Positions 30,385 to 43,588 of a DNA stretch of 64,000 nucleotides are shown here, one piece after another. Both the position numbers and the translations under genes were made by a program. The notes under the pieces were generated by a model. The model searched no databases. It worked only from the letters and a program-made list of their open reading frames with translations, and was not told where the DNA came from. Every line of letters starts with the position of its first letter. Positions within the stretch are counted from its first letter, which is position 1. Origin of the DNA: Sphaerolaimus hirsutus (taxonomy: Eukaryota; Nematoda; Chromadorea; Monhysterida; Sphaerolaimidae); the NCBI GenBank assembly GCA_964036195.1, contig OZ038457.1:12923147-12987146 (forward strand), given 5' to 3'.

Positions 30385-33300
30385 AATACTGGGGTGCGTT
30401 CTGTACATGGGTGCGTTTTGTACAAGGGAACTCAAGTTCAATGGCCAGTGTAGTATGTGGGCCATAATTTGAATCCATCGTGAATCTATACATCACGAAT
30501 TCCCTTGTGCAAAACGCACCCATGTACAGAACGCACACCTCAAAATGTAAAATTGTGAAATGAAGCATTGTGGGTTTCTAATTGCACTGATTTGATATAT
30601 GCACTCCATTTTGACACTACATTACCATGACCCTATAAATGAACCCCTGGGGCCAAAAACTTTGAATTTGTGAAATAATGCATTTTTGGGTTTCTGATTA
30701 CAATGATTTGAAATATGCACTAGATTCTGACAGTACATTACCATAACCCTGAAATTGAATCCCTGGGGCCAAAAACTTTGAATTTGTGAAATAATGCATT
30801 TTTGGGTTTCTGATTGCACTGATTTCAAATATGCACTCCATTTTGACTCTACATTACCAAATATGTTTTAAGTAGTTATTCACCCTCAAAATATGGGTGC
30901 GTTCTGTACATGGGTGTGTTTTGTACAAGGGAATTTAAGTTCAATGGCCAGTGTAGTATGTGGGCCAAAATTTACAATTTGAATCCATCATGAATCCATA
31001 CATCATGAACTCCCTTGTACAAAATGCACCCATGTACAGAACGCACCCATGTACAGAACGCATGCCTCAAAATGTCATTTCGCTAGCCATGTGATTAGCA
31101 TATCATTTTGGTATTTACATTTGTCTTCGCAGCCCCCCATTTTGATGGTATTTGTACAAAAGCTATTTTGTTTGTCCAGGTAAAGTTGTAAATATTTACT
31201 GTAGCATTTTTCTGATCAGTATTATGTAGTTATTCACCCTCGAAATATGGGTGCGTTCTGTACATGGGTGCATTTTGTACAAGGGAATTCAAGTTCAATG
31301 GCCAGTGTAGTATGTGGGCCAAAATTTACAATTTGAATCCATCATGAATCTATACATCATGAATTCCCTTGTGCAAAATGCACCCATGTACAGAACGCAT
31401 CCATGTACAGAACGCATGCCTCAAAATGTCATTTCGCTAGCCATGTGATTAGCATATCATTTTGGTATTTACATTTGTCTTCGCAGCCCACCATTTTGAC
31501 GGTATTTGTACAAAAGCTATTTTGTTTGTCCAGGTAAAGTTGTAAATATTTACTGAAGCATTTTTATGATCAGTTTTAAGTAGTTATTTACCCTCAAAAT
31601 ATGGGTGTGTTCTGTACATGGGTGCGTTTTGTACAAGGGAATTGAAGTTCAATGGCCAGTGTAGTATGTGGGCCAAAATTTACAATTTGAATCCATCGTG
31701 AATCCATACATCATGAATTCCTTTGTGCAAAATGCACCCATGTACAGAACGCACCCATGTACAGAACGCACCCATGTATAGAATGCACGCCTCAAAATGT
31801 AAAATTGTGAAATGAAGCATTGTGGGTTTCTAATTGCACTGATTTGATATATGCACTCCATTTTGACACTACATTACCATGACCCTATAAATGAACCCCT
31901 GGGGCCAAAAACTTTGAATTTGTGAAATAATGCATTTTTGGGTTTCTGATTACAATGATTTGAAATATGCACTAAATTCTGACAGTACATTACCATAACC
32001 CTGAAATTGAATCCCTGGGGCCAAAAACTTTGAATTTGTGAAATAATGCATTTTTGGGTTTCTGATTGCACTGATTTCAAATATGCACTCCATTTTGACT
32101 CTACATTACCAAATATGTTTTAAGTAGTTATTCACCCTCGAAATATGGGTGTGTTCTGTACATGGGTGCGTTTTGTACAAGGGAACTCAAGTTCAATGGC
32201 CAGTGTAGTATGTGGGCCATAATTTACAATTTGAATCCATCGTGAATCTATACATCACGAATTCCCTTGTGCAAAACGCACCCATGTACAGAACGCACAC
32301 CTCAAAATGTAAAATTGTGAAATGAAGCATTGTGGGTTTCTAATTGCACTGATTTGATATATGCACTCCATTTTGACACTACATTACCATGACCCTATAA
32401 ATGAACCCCTGGGGCCAAAAACTTTGAATTTGTGAAATAATGCATTTTTGGGTTTCTGATTACAATGATTTGAAATATGCACTAGATTCTGACAGTACAT
32501 TACCATAACCCTGAAATTGAATCCCTGGGGCCAAAAACTTTGAATTTGTGAAATAATGCATTTTTGGGTTTCTGATTGCACTGATTTCAAATATGCACTC
32601 CATTTTGACTCTACATTACCAAATATGTTTTAAGTAGTTATTCACCCTCAAAATATGGGTGCGTTCTGTACATGGGTGCGTTTTGTACAAGGGAATTTAA
32701 GTTCAATGGCCAGTGTAGTATGTGGGCCAAAATTTACAATTTGAATCCATCATGAATCCATACATCATGAATTCCCTTGTGCAAAATGCACCCATGTACA
32801 GAACGCACCCATGTACAGAACGCATGCCTCAAAATGTCATTTCGCTAGCCATGTGATTAGCATATCATTTTGGTATTTACATTTGTCTTCGCAGCCCCCC
32901 ATTTTGATGGTATTTGTACAAAAGCTATTTTGTTTGTCCAGGTAAAGTTGTAAATATTTACTGTAGCATTTTTCTGATCAGTTTTATGTAGTTATTCACC
33001 CTCGAAATATGGGTGTGTTCTGTACATGGGTGCGTTTTGTACAGGGGAATTCAAGTTCAATGGCCAGTGTAGTATGTGGGCCAAAATTTACAATTTGAAT
33101 CCATCATGAATCCATACATCATGAATTCCCTTGTGCAAAATGCACCCATGTACAGAACGCACCCATGTACAGAACGCATGCCTCAAAATGTCATTTCGCT
33201 AGCCATGTGATTAGCATATCATTTTGGTATTTACATTTGTCTTTGCAGCCCCCCATTTTGACAGTATTTGTACAAAAGCTATTTTGTTTGTCCAGGTAAA

Positions 33301-36300
33301 GTTGTAAATATTTACTGAAGCATTTTTATGATCAGTTTTAAGTAGTTATTTACCCTCAAAATATGGGTGTGTTCTGTACATGGGTGCGTTTTGTACAAGG
33401 GAATTGAAGTTCAATGGCCAGTGTAGTATGTGGGCCAAAATTTACAATTTGAATCCATCGTGAATCCATACATCATGAATTCCTTTGTGCAAAATGCACC
33501 CATGTACAGAACGCACCCATGTACAGAACGCACCCATGTATAGAACGCACGCCTCAAAATGTAAAATTGTGAAATGAAGCATTGTGGGTTTCTAATTGCA
33601 CTGATTTGATATATGCACTCCATTTTGACACTACATTACCATGACCCTATAAATGAACCCCTGGGGCCAAAAACTTTGAATTTGTGAAATAATGCATTTT
33701 TGGGTTTCTGATTACAATGATTTGAAATATGCACTAAATTCTGACGGTACATTACCATAACCCTGAAATTGAATCCCTGGGGCCAAAAACTTTGAATTTG
33801 TGAAATAATGCATTTTTGGGTTTCTGATTGCACTGATTTCAAATATGCACTCCATTTTGACTCTACATTACCAAATATGTTTTAAGTAGTTATTCACCCT
33901 CGAAATATGGGTGCGTTCTGTACATGGGTGCGTTTTGTACAAGGGAACTCAAGTTCAATGGCCAGTGTAGTATGTGGGCCATAATTTACAATTTGAATCC
34001 ATCGTGAATCTATACATCACGAATTCCCTTGTGCAAAACGCACCCATGTACAGAACGCACCCATGTACAGAACGCATGCCTCAAAATGTCATTTCGCTAG
34101 CCATGTGATTAGCATATCATTTTGGTATTTACATTTGTCTTCGCAGCCCCCCATTTTGATGGTATTTGTACAAAAGCTATTTTGTTTGTCCAGGTAAAGT
34201 TGTAAATATTTACTGTAGCATTTTTCTGATCAGTATTATGTAGTTATTCACCCTCGAAATATGGGTGCGTTCTGTACATGGGTGCATTTTGTACAAGGGA
34301 ATTCAAGTTCAATGGCCAGTGTAGTATGTGGGCCAAAATTTACAATTTGAATCCATCATGAATCCATACATCATGAATTCCCTTGTGCAAAATGCACCCA
34401 TGTACAGAACGCATCCATGTACAGAACGCATGCCTCAAAATGTCATTTCGCTAGCCATGTGATTTGCATATCATTTTGGTATTTACATTTGTCTTCGCAG
34501 CCCACCATTTTGACGGTATTTGTACAAAAGCTATTTTGTTTGTCCAGGTAAAGTTGTAAATATTTACTGAAGCATTTTTATGATCAGTTTTAAGTAGTTA
34601 TTTACCCTCAAAATATGGGTGTGTTCTGTACATGGGTGCGTTTTGTACAAGGGAATTGAAGTTCAATGGCCAGTGTAGTATGTGGGCCAAAATTTACAAT
34701 TTGAATCCATTGTGAATCCATACATCATGAATTCCTTTGTGCAAAATGCACCCATGTACAGAACGCACCCATGTACAGAACGCACCCATGTATAGAACGC
34801 ACGCCTCAAAATGTAAAATTGTGAAATGAAGCATTGTGGGTTTCTAATTGCACTGATTTGATATATGCACTCCATTTTGACACTACATTACCATGACCCT
34901 ATAAATGAACCCCTGGGGCCAAAAACTTTGAATTTGTGAAATAATGCATTTTTGGGTTTCTGATTACAATGATTTGAAATATGCACTAAATTCTGACAGT
35001 ACATTACCATAACCCTGAAATTGAATCCCTGGGGCCAAAAACTTTGAATTTGTGAAATAATGCATTTTTGGGTTTCTGATTGCACTGATTTCAAATATGC
35101 ACTCCATTTTGACTCTACATTACCAAATATGTTTTAAGTAGTTATTCACCCTCGAAATATGGGTGTGTTCTGTACATGGGTGCGTTTTGTACAAGGGAAC
35201 TCAAGTTCAATGGCCAGTGTAGTATGTGGGCCATAATTTACAATTTGAATCCATCGTGAATCTATACATCACGAATTCCCTTGTGCAAAACGCACCCATG
35301 TACAGAACGCACACCTCAAAATGTAAAATTGTGAAATGAAGCATTGTGGGTTTCTAATTGCACTGATTTGATATATGCACTCCATTTTGACACTACATTA
35401 CCATGACCCTATAAATGAACCCCTGGGGCCAAAAACTTTGAATTTGTGAAATAATGCATTTTTGGGTTTCTGATTACAATGATTTGAAATATGCACTAGA
35501 TTCTGACAGTACATTACCATAACCCTGAAATTGAATCCCTGGGGCCAAAAACTTTGAATTTGTGAAATAATGCATTTTTGGGTTTCTGATTGCACTGATT
35601 TCAAATATGCACTCCATTTTGACTCTACATTACCAAATATGTTTTAAGTAGTTATTCATTCTCAAAATATGGGTGCGTTCTGTACATGGGTGCGTTTTGT
35701 ACAAGGGAATTTAAGTTCAATGGCCAGTGTAGTATGTGGGCCAAAATTTACAATTTGAATCCATCATGAATCCATACATCATGAATTCCCTTGTGCAAAA
35801 TGCACCCATGTACAGAACGCACCCATGTACAGAACGCATGCCTCAAAATGTCATTTCGCTAGCCATGTGATTAGCATATCATTTTGGTATTTACATTTGT
35901 CTTCGCAGCCCCCCATTTTGATGGTATTTGTACAAAAGCTATTTTGTTTGTCCAGGTAAAGTTGTAAATATTTACTGTAGCATTTTTCTGATCAGTTTTA
36001 TGTAGTTATTCACCCTCGAAATATGGGTGTGTTCTGTACATGGGTGCGTTTTGTACAGGGGAATTCAAGTTCAATGGCCAGTGTAGTATGTGGGCCAAAA
36101 TTTACAATTTGAATCCATCATGAATCCATACATCATGAATTCCCTTGTGCAAAATGCACCCATGTACAGAACGCACCCATGTACAGAACGCATGCCTCAA
36201 AATGTCATTTCGCTAGCCATGTGATTAGCATATCATTTTGGTATTTACATTTGTCTTTGCAGCCCCCCATTTTGACAGTATTTGTACAAAAGCTATTTTG

Positions 36301-38110
36301 TTTGTCCAGGTAAAGTTGTAAATATTTACTGAAGCATTTTTATGATCAGTTTTAAGTAGTTATTTACCCTCAAAATATGGGTGTGTTCTGTACATGGGTG
36401 CGTTTTGTACAAGGGAATTGAAGTTCAATGGCCAGTGTAGTATGTGGGCCAAAATTTACAATTTGAATCCATCGTGAATCCATACATCATGAATTCCTTT
36501 GTGCAAAATGCACCCATGTACAGAACGCACCCATGTACAGAACGCACCCATGTATAGAACGCACGCCTCAAAATGTGAAATTGTGAAATGAAGCATTGTG
36601 GGTTTCTAATTGCACTGATTTGATATATGCACTCCATTTTGACACTACATTACCATGACCCTATAAATGAACCCCTGGGGCCAAAAACTTTGAATTTGTG
36701 AAATAATGCATTTTTGGGTTTCTGATTACAATGATTTGAAATATGCACTAAATTCTGACAGTACATTACCATAACCCTGAAATTGAATCCCTGGGGCCAA
36801 AAACTTTGAATTTGTGAAATAATGCATTTTTGGGTTTCTGATTGCACTGATTTCAAATATGCACTCCATTTTGACTCTACATTACCAAATATGTTTTAAG
36901 TAGTTATTCACCCTCGAAATATGGGTGCGTTCTGTACATGGGTGCGTTTTGTACAAGGGAACTCAAGTTCAATGGCCAGTGTAGTATGTGGGCCATAATT
37001 TACAATTTGAATCCATCGTGAATCTATACATCACGAATTCCCTTGTGCAAAACGCACCCATGTACAGAACGCACACCTCAAAATGTAAAATTGTGAAATG
37101 AAGCATTGTGGATTTCTAATTGCACTGATTTGATATATGCACTCCATTTTGACACTACATTACCATGACCCTATAAATGAACCCCTGGGGCCAAAAACTT
37201 TGAATTTGTGAAATAATGCATTTTTGGGTTTCTGATTACAATGATTTGAAATATGCACTAGATTCTGACAGTACATTACCATAACCCTGAAATTGAATCC
37301 CTGGGGCCAAAAACTTTGAATTTGTGAAATAATGCATTTTTGGGTTTCTGATTGCACTGATTTCAAATATGCACTCCATTTTGACTCTACATTACCAAAT
37401 ATGTTTTAAGTAGTTATTTACCCTCAAAATATGGGTGTGTTCTGTACATGGGTGCGTTTTGTACAAGGGAATTTAAGTTCAATGGCCAGTGTAGTATGTG
37501 GGCCAAAATTTACAATTTGAATCCATCATGAATCCATACATCATGAATTCCCTTGTGCAAAATGCACCCATGTACAGAACGCACCCATGTACAGAACGCA
37601 TGCCTCAAAATGTCATTTCGCTAGCCATGTGATTAGCATATCATTTTGGTATTTACATTTGTCTTCGCAGCCCCCCATTTTGATGGTATTTGTACAAAAG
37701 CTATTTTGTTTGTCCAGGTAAAGTTGTAAATATTTACTGTAGCATTTTTCTGATCAGTTTTATGTAGTTATTCACCCTCGAAATATGGGTGCGTTCTGTA
37801 CATGGGTGCGTTTTGTACAAGGGAATTCAAGTTCAATGGCCAGTGTAGTATGTGGGCCAAAATTTACAATTTGAATCCATCATGAATCCATACATCATGA
37901 ATTCCCTTGTGCAAAATGCACCCATGTACACAACGCACCCATGTACAGACTGCACACCTCAAAATGTAATTTTGCGCACAATGTGATTAGCATATCATTT
38001 TGGTATTTACATTTGTCTTCGCAGCCCCCCATTTTGACGTCATTTGTGCAAATTTCACATTTGTGCAAAAGCTATTTTGTTTGTCCAGGTAAAGTTGTAA
38101 ATATTTACTA
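30385..38110. repeat. Higher-order satellite array with hairpin monomers
   Basis: About 7.7 kb of tandem sequence. Module A is a foldback of about 170 bp: GTACATGGGTGCGTTTTGTA on the left arm, TGCAAAATGCACCCATGTAC on the right. It is followed either by module B (three related stretches of about 115 bp containing GGGGCCAAAAACTTTGAAT) or module C (CATTTCGCTAGCCATGTGAT to GATCAGT). AC-AC-AB makes 1252 bp and AB alone 510 bp. A 207-bp landmark in B recurs at 30622, 31874, 32384, 33636, 34888, 35398, 36650 and 37160 (steps 1252, 510, 1252, 1252, 510, 1252, 510). The repeated 68-70-residue frames are satellite, not genes. Confidence 0.9.
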
Positions 38111-38261
38111 TAGATAGCATTTTTTCATGTAAATATTGTCATTATTTATGTATACTTCTGAAATGTTAAGTACTTATAACAACTCTATGCATATTGCCAT
38201 GTTTCCAGGACATATTTATGTTATGCTACTAAATGCATATTATTGACTGAGCAATAAAATG

Positions 38262-38415
38262 CACCCATGTACAGAACATACTTATATCCAGAATGCACCC
38301 ATGTACAGAACGCACCCATGTACAGAACGCACCCATGTACAGAACGCACCCATGTACAGAACGCACCCATGTACAGAACGCACCCAGGTACAGAACGCAC
38401 CCATGTACTGAGCGC
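38262..38415. repeat. 17-bp minisatellite at the satellite edge
   Basis: Tandem GCACCCATGTACAGAAC units, about eight copies. This is the outer arm of satellite module A amplified on its own. A lone pair recurs at 46715-46765. Confidence 0.85.
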
Positions 38416-38551
38416 ATCTATATCACATATTTCTGATCAGCCTTGTCGTTTTAAGCAGTAATTTTCCCTCAAAATATTCACCCACTCCCAATTCAAATAA
38501 AACTAAAAAAATATTTATATTTGTGTTTTCATGTAAATATTTTCGTTGTTC

Positions 38552-38632
38552 AGACTCCCAGACCCTGTAAAGTGCCCCGTAAAATGTCAAATGTCATGCA
38601 AAGTGTCAAAAGTCATGGAAAATGTCCTGCAA
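38552..38632. mobile_element. MITE (family H), half copy
   Basis: Left terminus CTCCCAGACCCTGTAAAGTG and TGTCAAATGTCATGCAAAG. No right terminus. Confidence 0.45.
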
Positions 38633-38639
38633 CATGGCG

Positions 38640-39360
38640 CTTTCTGATGCTTTTGTTGAATCTACAAAAAGTGATGGCAAGTGATGGGAAGTGAATGCAT
38701 ACAACAGACAAATCCTACACACCTGTGGCAGAATGCCTGTTTGATTTGTTTTCAGGCCACGGGAGACACTTCGCTGCAGTTTTGTGGCCACCAGCTGCGA
38801 CCAGTCAAGTGGCTGGCAATTAGGGTGGTGCTTGTCTGGGTTGTGGGTCACCTACTGCATAAACGTGATGCGTGTCGCGGTCAATTGGAATAAGTGCAGC
38901 TGGGCCACCACCAGTATCTATGCAATCATGTGGGAACATTTGCGGCATATTAAAAAGCTGGCAGCATCAAAAACATGCTAAAAACTTACTTTTGCCATGT
39001 ACTTGCACACAAAAAATGGACGTCCGGCGGCAGAGACGCGGCTGGTTACTTGAAATGTGCGCACATTGTGAGAGTTGGCTGTCGGCACAACCACAATGTA
39101 ATCAGCGCCAAATGGTGTGGAATTTGCGCGATTTGCCTTTGAAGGTGGCATAAAATGGGTACAAGTGGTTGAGCAAAAGCGAGCAGAAAAGTATGGAATA
39201 AGCTATATTAACCTTGAATTTGCTCGGCTGAAAATCGGCAGTAATAGGCTCGCCGATAGCATTGTGAAAAAGCTGTTGCCGACCAGCCATTTTCAACAAA
39301 TCGTTGCAGCTGGCAGCACTCCATGGTCCCATTTATACTACCAATTTTCATGATATCAAA
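38640..39360 (+). other. coding-looking island of unknown identity
   Basis: Non-repetitive and less AT-rich than its surroundings. After a TTTTCAG at about 38756, one frame reads CSFVATSCDQSSGWQ... with many Trp/Cys residues. Near 39020 another reads DAAGYLKCAHIVRVGC and ends at TGA. A third (39150-39353) ends in a TGA after a plausible C-terminus. No consistent splice model joins them and I recognise no family. It could be exons of an unidentified gene or a decayed gene. Confidence 0.25.
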
Positions 39361-39366
39361 CATTTG

Positions 39367-41160
39367 AAGTGTGTGCTTCTAAAAGTACCGATCTACAAAT
39401 TTTTCACATTTGAGTTAGGACCATTTTTGGGGTCCCCATAAAAATGCGCTTCAAAAATATACATAATATGTGGGGGGTGTGAAATTCACTTTTGAGATAT
39501 GGGGGGTCGAAAAAAGCAAAAAATTCGCAAAATACAGTTTTTGAAATTTTAAAATTACCGATCTACAAGCTTTTACAGCTTTTGTATTTTTTAAAGTGCC
39601 GATCTACACACATTTTTCAAAATTGTACTTCTAAATGTACCGATCTGCACTTTATTTTTTGTGCTTCTAAAAGTACCGATGTCAGCTCGGCATCATCAGC
39701 AGCAAAAACTCAATTTGTGCTGTTTTACTATGGGTAAAAGTACCGATCTACATCTATCTGATTTTGTGCTTTAAAAGGTACTTATCTACATGCTATTACC
39801 AATTTGTTCCTTTAAAATGTAATGTACTACAAAAAATACAATTTACTAAATGTTATATACCTAGCTAGTGTTATGTGTATAAGGTGTAAAATAATACGGA
39901 ACTTGTTGAAATGACTTGTGAACTAGCTCCTATTCCTAACCGAGGAAGAGGACAAATGTGAACGTATGAAAGTTGACGTGAAGCGTCGTCTCTTAGTTGA
40001 CGTTCCGTTATTTTATCAAAATGTGATTAGTTGAATTGAAGTGAATTGACGTGAGTTAGTGTGAAGCAAATTTAGATTGTTTACCAAAGGTTTTGACGAA
40101 CGTTTTTATTTAGACAATTAAATACAAAGAAATAAGTGTAAATAAAATATGTATAAAATTATACATAAACAAAGGAATTAATTTACAACTAAATTAATTA
40201 CTTAAATAAAACGTAAAATAAACTCTAATTACCGTAGAAATAAGGCAATTTAAAGAAGGCACTTAATTACGACAAAAGGCGATAATTAAGTGGCGCGGTT
40301 GTGAGAAAAGCACCTTAAACAGCGCAGGTGTGAATAAAGCACTGAGGTGACTTAAAGCACCAAGAGTTAAACTTAGCACCAAAAACAAGCGACTTAATAA
40401 AGTGACAACGGCGCTTATTTAGATCCTAGGAAGAGATTCTTGTGAAGTTGACGAGGTTGCAAACACTGCCGATTCTAGCTGTGAAATCGGCTTTTAAGGG
40501 CCAGACCAATGGCGATTGACTTGGCGCCAATCGGTCGGCTCTAATCTCCGATTTTTACCCAACATTTCCAATTGTGAAAGTTCAATCCTTGCCCGCTCGC
40601 TTCTCCGATGAAAAGCGAGCTAAACTGACAAGATAGTGAAAATGTGAGACAAGCCAGACAGCATTTGAAATGGCGTGCGGGCACGGCCCCCCGCTTGGGG
40701 CGAGCCCGCCGCTTAACATAAACATGACGGCGTATTTGCGTGCTGCTTGTCAAGGAAATGTGGCGGAATGTGAGCAATGACTAAGATCTAAATATGTGAG
40801 CGATGTAAAGCGCACGTTGTAAACAACGTCGCTTGAGATATTAAATGACGAATGTGAAGATGTTAAAAAATGGAATGTGAATTAAAATGGAATCTTAATA
40901 AATTGAATTAATTAAATATAAAAGCGAACATAAGAACGTCAACTTAAATATTAAAGGTTTTACATTTTACGATAATGTTACACATAAGGAACGATTATAC
41001 CCATGCATGTGGATACCCAACAATATGGCCGAAATACCCATACCCAAAATTCCCATACCCAATACCCATGTATGGGTGTTGCATACTCCAAACTTTCAAT
41101 TGTGATTATCTCAAAATCGATTCTTTGTAGATCGGTACATTTAGAAGCACACCCTTCATT
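39367..41160. mobile_element. 1.8-kb TIR element (family N)
   Basis: Left end GTGTGCTTCTAAAAGTACCG ATCTACAAA, right end TTTGTAGATCGGTACATTTA GAAGCACAC, inverted over about 30 bp with one difference. Seven further partial copies of AAGTACCGATCTACA are spread over 39540-39790. CATTTG lies just outside both ends. No transposase ORF is visible, so it is non-autonomous. Confidence 0.65.
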
Positions 41161-41519
41161 TGTTGCATAATACGTTGATTTTAACTGCATTGTTGATTTT
41201 ATCATTGTTATAATGTCCCAACTTGATCTCAATATCTATTTACTTTATGGTTTAGCACTTATTTACATTACCATCTTGATCGTTTTTTCATTCTAATCTC
41301 CAAACCGCATTAAGTGCACAGACAAAATCATCTGTTGCGCAGGCATTTCCGATTAGTTTCACAATGCGCGCAGAGCAGTTGCGTCATTCACGCGGGGGGG
41401 GCGTATTTATTATTCCGCACACGCCATTGACCCCGCACAAATCAAATATGGCCACGTTCTCATAACTGGACACACCGATCGCTTTACAATGTCATGCTCA
41501 CATTTGAGTTATGTGACCA

Positions 41520-41632
41520 GTGACGTTTATGATTTGAGGAAAACTAAAATGCGACACTCTCCAATAATGCGACATCACCAAATGTGCTGAAAACAATAGT
41601 ACAGTCACATTATTAGATAATTTACGGTAACT
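41520..41632. mobile_element. Family D MITE, partial
   Basis: Contains GCGACACTCTCCAATAATGCG and ends CACATTATTAGATAATTTACGGTA, like 14043-14475. Confidence 0.5.
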
Positions 41633-41698
41633 GCCCATTAAATGGCAGGCCGCTTTTTAGAGCTGGGCACGTGTTTTTAGGGCCGGGCGTGCATGGTG

Positions 41699-41880
41699 CT
41701 ATACTCAGCGGACATCACACACCATGACCCATCTGAATAATGAACTAAAAATTATACAGTTTTTTCATCTTAATATTTGTTTTGACTATGGAATAATAAA
41801 TTAGGTATAAAATATATCACAAGATTTTATCCATTAAATTATGGTAGGATTCTGTGCATACTTTGCGGTCCGACGAGTAC
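41699..41880. mobile_element. MITE (family M)
   Basis: Ends TACTCAGCGGACATCACAC and GCGGTCCGACGAGTA. Similar along its length to 25494-25684. Confidence 0.6.
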
Positions 41881-42067
41881 TAAACAATGATTACACGTAT
41901 TAACATTGAACGTACTTTGCAGGTACGGCGTTGTATTAAATAATTGCAACACATAAATATCAAATTGAAATAGAGACAATAATATTATTTTTCTTGTAAT
42001 ATTTATAATCTTTTCTGAAGGGGCATTTTTAAACATTTTTTCAAGAAACAGTATCCGGCTGCAGTTA

Positions 42068-42331
42068 ATTCACAGAGCGATGCGACAACCTGGCGGCAAA
42101 CACAAAGGTACCGCCGAGTTGTCGCGCTGGTCTGTGAACGTGCCGCAGCTACTGCAACCAGCGCGGCAGTGATCAAACTCATACAGAGTCATAAAATGCA
42201 GCGGCCACAGATCTGCATGTGCTCCGCCATTGCGCTGCCTGCAGTAGCTGCGGCACGTTCACAGAGCCGTGCGACAATGCGGTGACACCTTTGTGTTTGC
42301 CGCCAGGTTGTCGCATAGCTCTGTGAATATT
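42068..42331. mobile_element. TIR MITE (family O)
   Basis: Arms of about 85 bp are inverted: TTCACAGAGCGATGCGACAA on the left and TTGTCGCATAGCTCTGTGAA on the right, with CGTGCCGCAGCTACTGCA and TGCAGTAGCTGCGGCACG internally. GC-rich, no ORF. Confidence 0.7.
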
Positions 42332-42345
42332 AGTTGTGCGGCATT

Positions 42346-42905
42346 GGCCCTACACACACTAGTTTTCACCGTGACCGATGTGAAAACTGAAATGGCCACA
42401 TGGCTAGTGATGTAAATAGCGCCAGAACTTTGGCGCCGAGCGCCAAAAGCGCAATGGCGCTTTTCCGACCCATAGCGCCAAGCGCCAATGGCGCCAGAGC
42501 AAACTGGCGCCAAGCGCCAGAAGCGCCATGGCGTTTTTTGCTTGGCGCTAGCGCCAAGCGCCAGCGCCAGGCATTTTGTTCCTGGCGCCGGCCAAAAATA
42601 GCGCCATGCACCAAAAGCACCATGGCGCTTTTCATAGGTATAGCGCCAAGCGCCAATGGCGCCACAGCAAAATAGCGCCAAAGCAAAAAGCGCCATGGCG
42701 CTTTCACATCACTACACATGACCACATCCAGCCTACTCTTTTTGTATGCTATATGTCTTTTAGTTTCAAATTTTTTAATTTTAACTTTCATTAATTTGAA
42801 TTCCAATAAAAATTACTTGAAATCATTCAACCGTGTTCATTTATTTGCATTTGAAAATTTTTCAGTTTTCACACGAAGTCACGGTGAAAACTAGTGTGTG
42901 TAGGC
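42346..42905. mobile_element. Tourist-like MITE (family F) with nested family G
   Basis: Ends GGCCCTACACACACTAGTTT and AAACTAGTGTGTGTAGGCAC, flanked by ATT on both sides. Inside, a family G element occupies 42405-42714. Confidence 0.7.
42405..42714. mobile_element. GCGCC-rich hAT-like MITE (family G), nested
   Basis: Ends TAGTGATGTAAATAGCGCC and GCGCTTTCACATCACTA. Flanks cacatggc and cacatgac (7 of 8). Long tandem of GCGCCAAGCGCCA units. Confidence 0.75.
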
Positions 42906-43588
42906 ACATTCTATCCATTTACCTTTATATGCAAATGATGTGTGTCCAGTGGTGCGCTCGCTAATCATTGTAAAGTTTCAAATATTCATTATAAAGTGGC
43001 AAATTTTCTGTCTCTGTTCTCAAAATATATGCCAGCAGTGGCCTTTCCTTTTCTTTAGAAGTTTACGCCTCAAAGATAATGGCCTGTAGGATATTGGGTT
43101 ACCCTGTAAGATATGGCCTGCTAGGACCTTATCGTATCCACAATTTGGGTGTGTATTGGCAAAAGTCGATAAATCACTAAGCTTTGGAAGTTTTGTGTAC
43201 AGTGTGACCCAGAAATGCACTCTTCAAAAAACAATTAAAACTGGATTTTTCCCAATTAGCATTGGAAAAAAATCTTGGGAGATATAGATTTTTGAAAAGT
43301 TCATAAAAATTTCAAAAAAATATTTATTTTTTCTCTATGTTTTCCTGTTTGATATACATGAAAGTAGGGTAGAAAAGCCCATACATACCATCATTGGGTT
43401 ACCCTGTAAGAATGGCAATCACCCCTATGCATATATTTATGTTATGTTCAATCGAATGTAATTACATGTTATGATTTTTGCCATTTTGTTCAGGCTACAT
43501 CATTACTAATTACGCAGTGGTATTGGTATACATAGTGTACTCCTCCTGTGTTGCCAGGAAAAAAACGATTTTAACAATGACTTCTAAC
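42906..43588. other. no gene recognised
   Basis: 42906-43013 is the dispersed repeat also found at 29980-30105. The rest is AT-rich with no supported exon. Confidence 0.4.

Noticed and set aside
30622..37366. Repeated 68- and 70-residue ORFs
   Set aside because: They are identical because they lie in satellite modules; the frame contains no recognisable domain and follows the repeat boundaries.
30385..38110. CRISPR array
   Set aside because: Repeats are hundreds of bases long without unique spacers, and the genome is eukaryotic.
42259..42806. Ala/Arg/Trp-rich ORFs (GAWR-type repeats), also at 13623, 22746, 44464 and 46938
   Set aside because: Direct translations of GCGCCA tandem repeats in family G MITEs.
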